Of a stretch of 64,000 nucleotides of DNA, positions 34,585 to 42,768 are shown in pieces. Within the stretch, counting starts at the first letter, position 1, and each line of letters begins with the position of its first letter. The translations under genes and the position numbers were made by a program. Location: contig NZ_RZUF01000005.1 of NCBI RefSeq assembly GCF_004005375.1, positions 1 through 64,000 on the forward strand, in the 5' to 3' direction. Under the pieces are notes generated by a model. The model ran no database searches and was not told where the DNA came from. It saw nothing but the letters and a program-made list of their open reading frames with translations. The stretch comes from Rheinheimera sediminis. Its GTDB lineage: Bacteria; Pseudomonadota; Gammaproteobacteria; Enterobacterales; Alteromonadaceae.

Positions 34585-34611
34585 GACGGGCAGGGCAAGC
34601 CCCGTCGCTAC
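34585..34611 (-). repeat. GTAG-headed REP-like hairpin, minus orientation
   Basis: On the minus strand GTAG, then CGACGGGGCTTGCCCTGCCCGTC; GACGGG/CCCGTC arms plus a GGGC/GCCC inner stem. Lies between the CWC gene and benE in tandem with a degenerate copy. Confidence 0.65.
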
Positions 34612-34637
34612 GGATTTATTTATCACTTAGCTTGAAA

Positions 34638-34649
34638 TTTGTATACAAA
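34638..34649. promoter_or_regulatory. GntR-type operator candidate before benE
   Basis: TTTGTATACAAA, a perfect 12-bp palindrome 42 bases upstream of the benE start. GntR regulators of the FCD subgroup often bind TNGTATACNA-like sites, and such a regulator is encoded directly after benE. Confidence 0.6.
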
Positions 34650-34690
34650 ATAAATTAATGTATTCATAAATATCCTTTCAGGTGACCTTT

Positions 34691-35860
34691 ATGTGGCGCG
34701 ACTTTAGCTTATCAGCCATAGCTGCTGGTTTTGTGGCTGTATTGGTTGGTTTTGCCAGCTCAGTGGCTATTGTCTTTCAGGCTGCAGCAGCTGCTGGCGC
34801 CGATCAGGCGGTGATGGCGTCCTGGATTTTAGCTTTGGGCCTTGGCATGGGCTTCACCTGTATTGGTTTGTCCTTGTATTTTAAAGCGCCAGTGCTCACA
34901 GCCTGGTCCACGCCTGGGGCTGCACTTTTGGTCAGCAGTTTACAAGGCCTGAGTTTAGCTGAAGCTGTAGGTGTGTTTATTTTTGCCGCGGCTTTAAGTT
35001 TATTACTGGGTCTGACAGGCTGGTTTGAAAAGCTCAGTAGTAAAATTCCGCTGCAAATCGCTTGTGCTATGCTAGCTGGTATTTTGTTTAACTTTGGCTT
35101 GTCGATTTTTACCTCGCTGCAGCAGGATCTAAGGCTGGTAGGACTGATGTGCGTGACTTATCTGGTCAGTAAACAGTATCTGCCCCGCTACGCTATTCCA
35201 TTAGTGTTGGTAGTCTCAGTGCTTTATGCCAGCCTGCAAGGTCAGTTGAATCTTGCCCAGGTGCAGTTTGACTGGCCAGCGCCAGTCTGGATTTGGCCAC
35301 AGTGGTCTGTCAGTGCTTTATTGGGCGTAGGTGTACCACTTTTTATTGTCACTTTAACCTCACAAAATATTCCGGGTTTAGCTGTCTTTAAAAGCAGCGG
35401 TTACCAGCTGCCGGTATCCCCACTGATTAACGCCAGTGCTTTGACTACCATAGTGCTGGCGCCTTTAGGCGCTTTTTCTATCAATTTAGCAGCTATTACT
35501 GCTGCTATTTGTGCCAGCCCTGAAGCTCATGCCGACCCCGCCAAAAGATACAGCGCAGGTGTGGCTGCAGGTATTTTTTACTTGCTGACGGGTTTAGCTG
35601 GCGCAGCAGTTGTGGCTTTATTTGCCGCCTTTCCAACAACTCTAGTCACAGCTTTGGCCGGTTTGGCTTTGCTTGGCACTATAGGAACCAATCTGGCCTT
35701 AACCACACAAGCCGGGCCGCACAGAGAAGCTGCTGTTGTGACTTTACTGGTCACAGTTTCAGGTGTCAGCTTCTTTGATATAGCCCCGGCATTTTGGGGT
35801 TTAGTAGCAGGCTTGCTTTGCACTCTGGTACTGAAACTGCCACAGAGAAAGGTAGTTTAA
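34691..35860 (+). CDS. BenE-type benzoate/H+ symporter family protein
   Basis: 389 aa, about 11-12 membrane helices across the whole length. Characteristic segments: WILALGLGMGFTCIGLSLYFKAPVLTAWSTPGAALL, then LTSQNIPGLAVFKSSGYQLPVSPLI, and LAPLGAFSINLAAITAAIC. The substrate need not be benzoate; no aromatic catabolic genes are nearby. The ATG at 34691 is used (AGGTGA 8 bases upstream); a GTG occurs at 34682. The GntR gene starts one base after its stop codon, so the two are co-transcribed. Confidence 0.88.
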   Translation: MWRDFSLSAIAAGFVAVLVGFASSVAIVFQAAAAAGADQAVMASWILALGLGMGFTCIGLSLYFKAPVLTAWSTPGAALLVSSLQGLSLAEAVGVFIFAAALSLLLGLTGWFEKLSSKIPLQIACAMLAGILFNFGLSIFTSLQQDLRLVGLMCVTYLVSKQYLPRYAIPLVLVVSVLYASLQGQLNLAQVQFDWPAPVWIWPQWSVSALLGVGVPLFIVTLTSQNIPGLAVFKSSGYQLPVSPLINASALTTIVLAPLGAFSINLAAITAAICASPEAHADPAKRYSAGVAAGIFYLLTGLAGAAVVALFAAFPTTLVTALAGLALLGTIGTNLALTTQAGPHREAAVVTLLVTVSGVSFFDIAPAFWGLVAGLLCTLVLKLPQRKVV

Positions 35861-35861
35861 T

Positions 35862-36497
35862 ATGACCAAAGCCAGCTTATATCAGCAGTTAAAACAGGAT
35901 ATCCGTCAGGGCGTTTGGCCTGCAGGTGTTGCACTGAATCAACAGAAGTTATCGGATTATTATCAGGTCAGCCGTATTCCGGTGCGGGATGCTTTGCAGC
36001 AACTCAAAGCTGAAGCTTTACTGGTGATGGCTGGTAAAGCCAGTTTAATGGTGCCGCCTTTAACCGCAGCAGAAGCCGAAGAGTTGTATCAAATTCGTTT
36101 GCAGCTGGAACCTATGGCACTACGCCGCGCTTTTCCCCAGCTCACTTTTAGTATAATTGGTCAGGCGGAAGATTTATTGCATCGTATTGAGCACGATCAG
36201 AATTTATCTGCCGCAGACAGAGGCGCATTAAACTGGCAGTTTCACCTGATGTTATATCAGGCAAGTCAGAGCCCACATTTGCTGCGTTTATTGCACAGCC
36301 TGCACCAGCAGGTGGAGCGCTATTTAGGTTTTCAGGAAATCAGCCTGAATTACGCTGATACCAGCCATCAGGAACACTGGCAGTTGCTGGAGTTACTGCG
36401 GGCGCAACAATTGGATGCTGCTGTAGCTTTACTGCAGCAGCATATTCAGCAAGCAGGCGAGCTATTAACCAGCCACTTACGCCAACAGCCTGCCTGA
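35862..36497 (+). CDS. GntR-family regulator, FCD subgroup
   Basis: 211 aa. N-terminal winged HTH (LYQQLKQDIRQGVWPAGVALNQQKLSDYYQVSRIPVRDALQQLKAEALL) and the all-helical FCD effector domain with the metal-binding His positions (FHLMLYQASQSPHLL and SHQEHWQLLELL). Probably controls benE through the palindrome at 34638 in response to a carboxylate ligand; the ligand is unknown. Starts one base after benE. A REP-like hairpin follows its stop. Confidence 0.88.
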   Translation: MTKASLYQQLKQDIRQGVWPAGVALNQQKLSDYYQVSRIPVRDALQQLKAEALLVMAGKASLMVPPLTAAEAEELYQIRLQLEPMALRRAFPQLTFSIIGQAEDLLHRIEHDQNLSAADRGALNWQFHLMLYQASQSPHLLRLLHSLHQQVERYLGFQEISLNYADTSHQEHWQLLELLRAQQLDAAVALLQQHIQQAGELLTSHLRQQPA

Positions 36498-36509
36498 TTC
36501 GACAAAACT

Positions 36510-36537
36510 GTAGGGGCACGGTTTATCCGCGCCCGTC
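36510..36537 (+). repeat. GTAG-headed REP-like hairpin
   Basis: GTAG head, stem GGGCACGG TTTAT CCGCGCCC with one mismatch. Same loop (TTTAT) as the 5491, 5711 and 11213 copies. Lies 12 bases after the GntR stop. Confidence 0.65.
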
Positions 36538-36569
36538 TTTAATCCAACAGAATGACCAACCTATTCAGT

Positions 36570-37346
36570 TTAAACTTTACGACGACGCCAAAACGCCAAA
36601 CCAGCCAAAGCCAGTAGTAAAGCAGAACCCATTGAACCACCACCTGAAGAACTGCTGTCAGTCTGCTGACCTGCCAGCGTATTTGGTGCAGGATTCAGGT
36701 TAGCAGCTGTCGTTGGGCTGTCGTTGATCACGGTAATTTTTTCAATCACAACCAGATTGCTGGCCGTCAAAGCCACATTATTCGCAAGATCTGTCGCACT
36801 GTAATTGCGCAATGGTGCACCGGCAAAATTCCCTGTAGCAGGCACATATAAATCTTCGATGCTATCCAGAATGGACATACCTGTGCCAGTCACTACGCCA
36901 AAAACCGTAAAACCACTATTTTGTCTGTCCAGATTGCTGGCGTTATTTCCCAAATTAACAAACCATTGATTAGTAGCGCTATTTGGGCTGTCGGCTACTT
37001 TCGCCATAGCCACAGTACCCCTAACATTAGACAGCTTAGGCTCGTTATCCACAGGGCCCCTTGTTGCTACTGCAGCAAAAGGGCTGGTATTGTTTCCGCT
37101 GTAACGAAAACCACCACCTTGTACGACAAAGTCTTTCACTGAACGGTGAAATACCACATTGTCATAGCTACCATCTTTTACATAGTTCAGAAAGTTAGTC
37201 ACAGTTTTTGGTGTGGTTTGGTCAAACAGGTTGATTTCAAAATCCCCCATATTGGTTTCAACCAATACGATGGTGGCGTTCGCTTGTTGACTGCTGAAAG
37301 CTAAAACGGCGGCAAAAGTGGTTGTTAGTATAGTTTTTTTAAACAT
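36570..37346 (-). CDS. Exported cyclophilin with a GlyGly-CTERM tail
   Basis: 258 aa from the ATG at 37346, followed directly by a signal peptide (MFKKTILTTTFAAVLAFSSQQANA). The PPIase core includes FLNYVKDGSYDNVVFHRSVKDFVVQGGGF and NSATNQWFVNLG. The C-terminus is a Ser/Gly run (SSSSGGGSMG) then a hydrophobic helix and RRRKV, the GlyGly-CTERM type of sorting signal processed by rhombosortase. It would accelerate proline isomerisation in exported proteins and may be anchored or released through type II secretion. The tail is unusual for a cyclophilin. Confidence 0.85.
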   Translation of the reverse strand: MFKKTILTTTFAAVLAFSSQQANATIVLVETNMGDFEINLFDQTTPKTVTNFLNYVKDGSYDNVVFHRSVKDFVVQGGGFRYSGNNTSPFAAVATRGPVDNEPKLSNVRGTVAMAKVADSPNSATNQWFVNLGNNASNLDRQNSGFTVFGVVTGTGMSILDSIEDLYVPATGNFAGAPLRNYSATDLANNVALTASNLVVIEKITVINDSPTTAANLNPAPNTLAGQQTDSSSSGGGSMGSALLLALAGLAFWRRRKV

Positions 37347-37427
37347 TATAAAAATCCCTGAAACAAAGTGCCCCGACTTTAATGCAGTCTGCCACAGCAA
37401 TCCAGAGGCATTACACTTAATAACGAA

Positions 37428-39386
37428 CTAAACAACTTTGTTAACTTTTGTCCGTTTTGCAGAGGAAGCCGCTTTGCCCTGCGTTGTTTTGCGCCTGGTA
37501 TTTTTATAAGCAGGTTTTTGTGATGAGCCTGCTTTCGCTATCTCTGCAGAAACCTTTGCCTGCTGCACCAGCCTGGTAATTTCTGGTTCTAATTGCGCCA
37601 TAAAGTGCGGATAATCTTGTTGCTGGTGGCAAATTTGCTCTAACTGAGCTTCCCACAAGGCGGTTAAATCCGGTGCTGTGATACGTTGTGGCAAACTTTG
37701 AATAAAAACCCGGCCTAACTGGCTGGCCCGAATTTGTTTGCCCTGACGCTGCAAATAACCACGTTTGAATAACAACTCCAGAATACCGGCCCTGGTGGCT
37801 TCTGTGCCCAAACCAGCTGTTTCTTTTAAGATACGTTTCAACTCTGGATCAGTCACAAAACGACTGATGCCTGTCATAGCAGCCAATAAAGTGGCATCAG
37901 TAAAATAAGCCGGTGGCTGGGTTTGTTTTGATAGCAATTCCGACTGGCCCGACTGCAATGGCTGGCCTTTGGTTAAAGGAGGCAGCCTTTGCAATTCTGC
38001 CGTATCCTCGTCCTGATCTTCTTTTTGACTGGCTTTATAAAAAGCTTTCCAGCCCAAAGACTGCAGCTGCCGTGCCTGAGCCTTAAATAAACCTCCGGCA
38101 ATTTTAATCAGCGCTTGTTGCTCCAGATAACAATAAGGCGGGAAAAACTGCCATAAAAACTGCCGCGCTATCAGCCAATAGAGTTTGGCTTCAAAGGTAT
38201 TCAAACTGGCTGACTTCAAGGCTTTGTCGGTAGGAATAATAGCGTGGTGGGCCGTGATTTTACTGTCATCCCAGGCTTTGCTGCGTAAGCTTAAATTTGC
38301 CTGTTGTTGCATCTCTGCATGTTCAGGGCTGTTCGCCACTATAGCGCGGCAAACCGCAGCAGACTGGCCAAATTGCTGCTCTGGTAAATGCCTGCAATCA
38401 GAACGGGGATAAGTAATAAGCTGATGACGTTCATACAATTGCTGACAAGTATCCAGCACTTGTTGTGCTGTCATGCCATAGAGTTTTGCCGCTTCAATTT
38501 GCAAAGCCGACAAACTAAAAGGCAAAGGCGCATAGTGTTTTTTTGGTTGTTGCTGCACCTGCTCTACTACAGCGGGCTGAAAACTGGTTTTGCGCTGCAC
38601 CAGTTCGGCCAACTCACGGTTCAGTACACGGCCTTCTTCGTCCTGATAAGGCTCGCAGGCTTCACTGGGCTGCCAGATGGCGCTAAAAGGCCAATCAGCT
38701 CCTGTTAAATGCGCTTTGACCTGATAAAAATCACGGCTGACGAAGTTTTCGATCTGCAAGTCACGCTGCACTACTAAACCCAACACTGGCGTTTGCACCC
38801 GGCCCACCGACAACACGCCCCGATAACCCTGTCTCTGACCATGTAAAGTATAAGTACGGGTTAAATTAATACCGTACAGCCAGTCAGCCCTGCTTCGCGC
38901 TAAAGCACTTTGCGACAAAGGCGCAAATTCAGCATTCATTTTTAACTGCTGCAACGCCAGGCGCACAGCTGTCGGAGTTAAATCATTTAACAGTAACCTT
39001 TTGGTTTGCTTCAATTTGGTTTGACTGACTTTACTGTGCTGCAATACTTCATCCACCAGCAACTGGCCTTCCCGATCCGGGTCGCCTGCATGCACCAGTT
39101 CGGTAGCTTCTTTGATCAGTTGGGTCAGTATTTTCAGCTGAGCTTTGCTTTGTGTTTTCGGCACCAGCTTCCACTCTTGCGGCACAATGGGCAAATGCTC
39201 CAGCCGCCAGCTTTTAAATACCGGATCATACACTTCAGGTTCGGCCTGCTCTAACAAATGACCAAGACACCAACTGACTTTATCGCCGTTGCTCAGTTGC
39301 AGATACCCTTGCTGCTTTTGATGAGAACCAAAGGCATCGGCAATGGCGCGAGCCATACTGGGTTTTTCGGCGATAAATAGACGCAT
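37428..39386 (-). CDS. topB: DNA topoisomerase III
   Basis: 652 aa, type IA enzyme. TOPRIM acids lie in FIAEKPSMARAI (Glu7) and HAGDPDREGQ (Asp102, Asp104, Glu106). Catalytic Tyr326 is in LITYPRSDCR. The size matches E. coli TopB (653) rather than TopA. It decatenates and relaxes negatively supercoiled DNA. The C-terminus is basic and Lys-rich (KNTRRKTTQGKAASSAKRTK), probably DNA-binding. No neighbours in operon. Confidence 0.95.
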   Translation of the reverse strand: MRLFIAEKPSMARAIADAFGSHQKQQGYLQLSNGDKVSWCLGHLLEQAEPEVYDPVFKSWRLEHLPIVPQEWKLVPKTQSKAQLKILTQLIKEATELVHAGDPDREGQLLVDEVLQHSKVSQTKLKQTKRLLLNDLTPTAVRLALQQLKMNAEFAPLSQSALARSRADWLYGINLTRTYTLHGQRQGYRGVLSVGRVQTPVLGLVVQRDLQIENFVSRDFYQVKAHLTGADWPFSAIWQPSEACEPYQDEEGRVLNRELAELVQRKTSFQPAVVEQVQQQPKKHYAPLPFSLSALQIEAAKLYGMTAQQVLDTCQQLYERHQLITYPRSDCRHLPEQQFGQSAAVCRAIVANSPEHAEMQQQANLSLRSKAWDDSKITAHHAIIPTDKALKSASLNTFEAKLYWLIARQFLWQFFPPYCYLEQQALIKIAGGLFKAQARQLQSLGWKAFYKASQKEDQDEDTAELQRLPPLTKGQPLQSGQSELLSKQTQPPAYFTDATLLAAMTGISRFVTDPELKRILKETAGLGTEATRAGILELLFKRGYLQRQGKQIRASQLGRVFIQSLPQRITAPDLTALWEAQLEQICHQQQDYPHFMAQLEPEITRLVQQAKVSAEIAKAGSSQKPAYKNTRRKTTQGKAASSAKRTKVNKVV

Positions 39387-39533
39387 AATAGAAGCCCGAC
39401 GGAGAACTGTATAAAAAAACAGTTAATTTAACCCTAGTTTTCCCAAAAAAGCAAAGCCTGGAGCATTTGTTTTCTGACGGGCTCGGGGTAAGCTAGGGGT
39501 TCGCCGGAAGAAACCGGTATCTGTTTTGGTGAA

Positions 39534-42179
39534 GTGTCAGTCTTGATTAAAATTCCAGCTCCCAGCTTGACGTTGTTGCGGGCCCTTTTGCTGGCTATCG
39601 CCTATTTTGTATTTGGCCAATTGGCTATGTTGCTGGCCATAGCACCAGGCATGGCGACTTCGGTATTTCCCTCTTTAGGTATAGCCATAGCAGCAGCCTT
39701 GTTGTGGGGTTACCCTATGCTGGCCGGCGCATTTTTAGGCTCCCTTATTCTGAAACTGGCCCAGCCCGACTGGCCGCACTATTTAAACTGGTCAGATAAA
39801 GTGGTCTACAGCCTCAGTATGGCTGCTATTACGGCTATCACTGTAGCTTGTGCCCTATGGGCTGTGCGTCGCTTTGCTCAGTTTCACAGTGCCTTAACTT
39901 TTGAAAAAAGCATTCTTTGGCTCTTTGCCCTATCAGGTCCCTTTGCGTGTTTGATAAGCTCAATTTTATCCACTTTGGTATTAGAACAGTATGGGTTAGT
40001 CACCCACCAGAATGCGATGCTGAACTGGTTTACCTGGTGGGTTGGCGACATGATTGGCGTGATGATTGCTGTTCCCTTAGTATTTATGTTGTTCGCCAAA
40101 CCCCGCCCTTTATGGCGTGCACGCTGGCTGACTGTGGGCTTACCTTTGTTGGTCTGCACAGCTTTGGTCATAGCTTTATTTGTGCTGGCTCGTTTTCAGC
40201 ACCACCAGAACCTGCAGCGAAAGTTTTTTGATCAGTCAGAGCAAATCAGCGCCACTTTTCAATTCAGGGTTAGCAAAGTGCTGCAACAGATGCAAATGCT
40301 GGAGCGACTCTTTGCCATTCAGGCTGAAGTGACTGACGAAATGTTTCAGCAGTTTTTACAAAACTATCCTTGGAATCAAGCAGGTGTGTTGTTTTTTGAT
40401 TGGGTTGAAGTGATACCTCATTCCAGGCGTGCGGCAGTAGAAGCTGAGCTAAACAGCTTGTTTAAGGAATATGCCACCCCAGGAATAAAACCTGCTGCAG
40501 TGCGTCCATACTATAGCGTGATTCGTTTTGTCGCTTCATCCACAGGTGATCGATCGCTTGTAGGGCTTGATTTAGCCGCAGATCCTGCACGCAAAGAGGC
40601 CATGGATTATGCGATGGACTCTGGCCGTATCAGTATATCTGCACCAGTGCAGCTTGTCGGTGGCAATGACGCTGCTCTGTTTTTTATTCCGGTATACCAA
40701 GAGGGTGTGGTACCACAAACTATTGAGGAAAAACGTAAAAAGATTCGTGGTTTTATCTGTGGCATCTTTGAAACATCAGCACTGGTGCAGACCAGCTTAA
40801 GCCAATACGATACGTCAGAGTTCCACCTGCAAGTCAAAGATTTAGGCACAGGGCTTTCTTATTATGGCGCCTTGCCTGAACTGCCGATACAGGCCCGTGA
40901 TCTGACATGGACCCGCCAGTGGTCCCATGCCGGACGTTCACTTGAACTACAACTGGTTCCAAGTCAAACCCTGTTGAACCTCAATTCAGGACAACAAAGC
41001 TGGTATGTGCTAACGGGTGGCTTGGTGTTATGTAGTCTGCTTGGTATTTTCCTGCTGGTTTTAACAGGGCGTTCGGCCCGCATTGAGCATTTAATCACGC
41101 AACGAACCAAAGAGCTGAGTTCTATTCTGGACAATGCTATTGAATCTATAGTGATAGTCGATCAACAGGGCTTAATTGAACGAGTCAATAAAGAAACCTC
41201 TTTGCTGTTTGGCTTTGCTATGTCTTCCTTACTTCGTCAGCCTATCAGTAAACTATTGGCTTGTTTACCTGAGCACAAAAACCATCAATTATTGCAACCT
41301 TTAACGATAGACCAACTGAACTTGTGGGTAGGCAATACGGTAGAAGTGACAGGGTTAAGCGAAGATGGCCGGCAAATTCCGCTGGAAATGGGCTTAAGCC
41401 GGGTAGATATAGCAGATAAACATTTGTACACCCTGATGTTGCACGATTTACGTGAGCGCAAAAAAATCGATCGGATGAAAAGTGAATTTATCTCCACCGT
41501 CAGCCATGAGCTTCGCACGCCGCTCACTTCGATCAACGGTTCTTTAGGCCTGTTGGCTGGTGGCGTAGTCGGTGAATTACCACCACAAGCCCAACAACTG
41601 GTACAGATTGCCAAAACCAACACCGACCGACTGGCAAGGCTGGTGAATGATATTCTGGATATTGAAAAGCTAGAGTTTGGTCAGTTAAAGCTACAGCCTG
41701 TAGAAGTGGAGGTTTGGGAATTACTGCAAGAAGCCAAACAACAAAATCAGGCTTATGCCGATAAATACTCAGTACGGTTGAATTTGGCGGCACCCGCAAC
41801 TCAAGCACAGCTTTATTTATTTCAGGATAAATTCCGCTTGTTACAAATTTTGTCGAATTTAATCTCGAATGCCATTAAGTTTTCCCCCAGCCACTCAGTC
41901 GTAGAGTTGAGTTATCAGCGACATAATGATGACCTTGTGATTAAAGTAAAAGATCAGGGCACTGGTATAGCTGAGTCTTTCCACACTAAAATTTTCCAGA
42001 AATTTGCGCAAGCCGACAACTCCGATAGCCGCAGTAATCAGGGATCTGGCTTGGGTTTAAATATCAGTAAAACTCTGGTTGAAATGATGCATGGCAGCAT
42101 AGACTTTGAGTCAGAGCTTGGCAAAGGCACCTGTTTTACTCTGACATTTCCCTGCTATCTGCAACTAAATCGCAGCTAA
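39534..42179 (+). CDS. MASE1-CHASE-PAS hybrid-less sensor histidine kinase
   Basis: 881 aa. The first 220 residues hold seven or eight membrane helices of the MASE1 type (FGQLAMLLAIAPGMATSVFPSLGIAIAA). A periplasmic region (about 225-490) resembles CHASE (FDWVEVIPHSRRAAVEAEL, then SVIRFVASSTGDRSLVGLDLAADPARKEAMDYA). One more helix (490-510) is followed by a PAS domain (LSSILDNAIESIVIVDQQGLIERVNKETSLLFGF). The kinase has His658 in FISTVSHELRTPLTS, the N-box NLISNAIKFS, and G-boxes DQGTGIAESF and GSGLGLNISK. No receiver domain. The GTG at 39534 is taken as start, with no clear site. No response regulator is adjacent, so its partner is elsewhere. Confidence 0.87.
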   Translation: MSVLIKIPAPSLTLLRALLLAIAYFVFGQLAMLLAIAPGMATSVFPSLGIAIAAALLWGYPMLAGAFLGSLILKLAQPDWPHYLNWSDKVVYSLSMAAITAITVACALWAVRRFAQFHSALTFEKSILWLFALSGPFACLISSILSTLVLEQYGLVTHQNAMLNWFTWWVGDMIGVMIAVPLVFMLFAKPRPLWRARWLTVGLPLLVCTALVIALFVLARFQHHQNLQRKFFDQSEQISATFQFRVSKVLQQMQMLERLFAIQAEVTDEMFQQFLQNYPWNQAGVLFFDWVEVIPHSRRAAVEAELNSLFKEYATPGIKPAAVRPYYSVIRFVASSTGDRSLVGLDLAADPARKEAMDYAMDSGRISISAPVQLVGGNDAALFFIPVYQEGVVPQTIEEKRKKIRGFICGIFETSALVQTSLSQYDTSEFHLQVKDLGTGLSYYGALPELPIQARDLTWTRQWSHAGRSLELQLVPSQTLLNLNSGQQSWYVLTGGLVLCSLLGIFLLVLTGRSARIEHLITQRTKELSSILDNAIESIVIVDQQGLIERVNKETSLLFGFAMSSLLRQPISKLLACLPEHKNHQLLQPLTIDQLNLWVGNTVEVTGLSEDGRQIPLEMGLSRVDIADKHLYTLMLHDLRERKKIDRMKSEFISTVSHELRTPLTSINGSLGLLAGGVVGELPPQAQQLVQIAKTNTDRLARLVNDILDIEKLEFGQLKLQPVEVEVWELLQEAKQQNQAYADKYSVRLNLAAPATQAQLYLFQDKFRLLQILSNLISNAIKFSPSHSVVELSYQRHNDDLVIKVKDQGTGIAESFHTKIFQKFAQADNSDSRSNQGSGLGLNISKTLVEMMHGSIDFESELGKGTCFTLTFPCYLQLNRS

Positions 42180-42268
42180 AAAAGCGAAACTACAGAGCAG
42201 AGAAATGAGGTGTTGAGGACAAACCAGCCACACAGCTTCAGGCTATGATGGTCATCTAAAGCGGCGAA

Positions 42269-42586
42269 TCATTCCCAGCTCACACCTTTTTGCTCGCGTA
42301 TCGCCGCCTGCAACAAGGCTATTAAAGGCAAAGCGCGGTGTTTTAGCGGAACTGTACCCGGCTTTTCCTGATCTTTATCTGCTGAATCATCAGATAATTC
42401 AGGCTCTTGCGCTACTTCTAATGCGGATAAGCCTTGCTGCAGTAAAGTCAGAGCTTCAGAGACGTCTTCAGCAAATAAAGCTCCAGGCGCTTTAGGTAAA
42501 CGACCCATCAGTTCCAGTAACTGCAGAGCAACATGGTCAAACATCTGTACCGGCGCTGCGGCAATTGATTTAAAAGTAATTAGCAT
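42269..42586 (-). CDS. DUF1840 family protein
   Basis: 105 aa. The opening MLITFKSIAAAPVQMFDHVALQLLELMG is the hallmark of DUF1840; the middle is an acidic linker and the end PLKHRALPLIALLQAAIREQKGVSWE is also typical. Cytoplasmic, no known function. Convergent with the histidine kinase. Confidence 0.82.
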   Translation of the reverse strand: MLITFKSIAAAPVQMFDHVALQLLELMGRLPKAPGALFAEDVSEALTLLQQGLSALEVAQEPELSDDSADKDQEKPGTVPLKHRALPLIALLQAAIREQKGVSWE

Positions 42587-42768
42587 AACAATCTGATTTT
42601 CCGGATAAGTGAAACCTCAGCATGCGCTGTTCTGAAGTAAAGCACAAGCAAACCGCATGCTGTCAACACTGAACTCAAGTGGCTATACAAAAGCGACAGA
42701 CCTCTTTAGAATTCAGTAAGATTTGTAAAATTTTATATAAGTTAACGCTCGGGTTACAAGGATGATGT

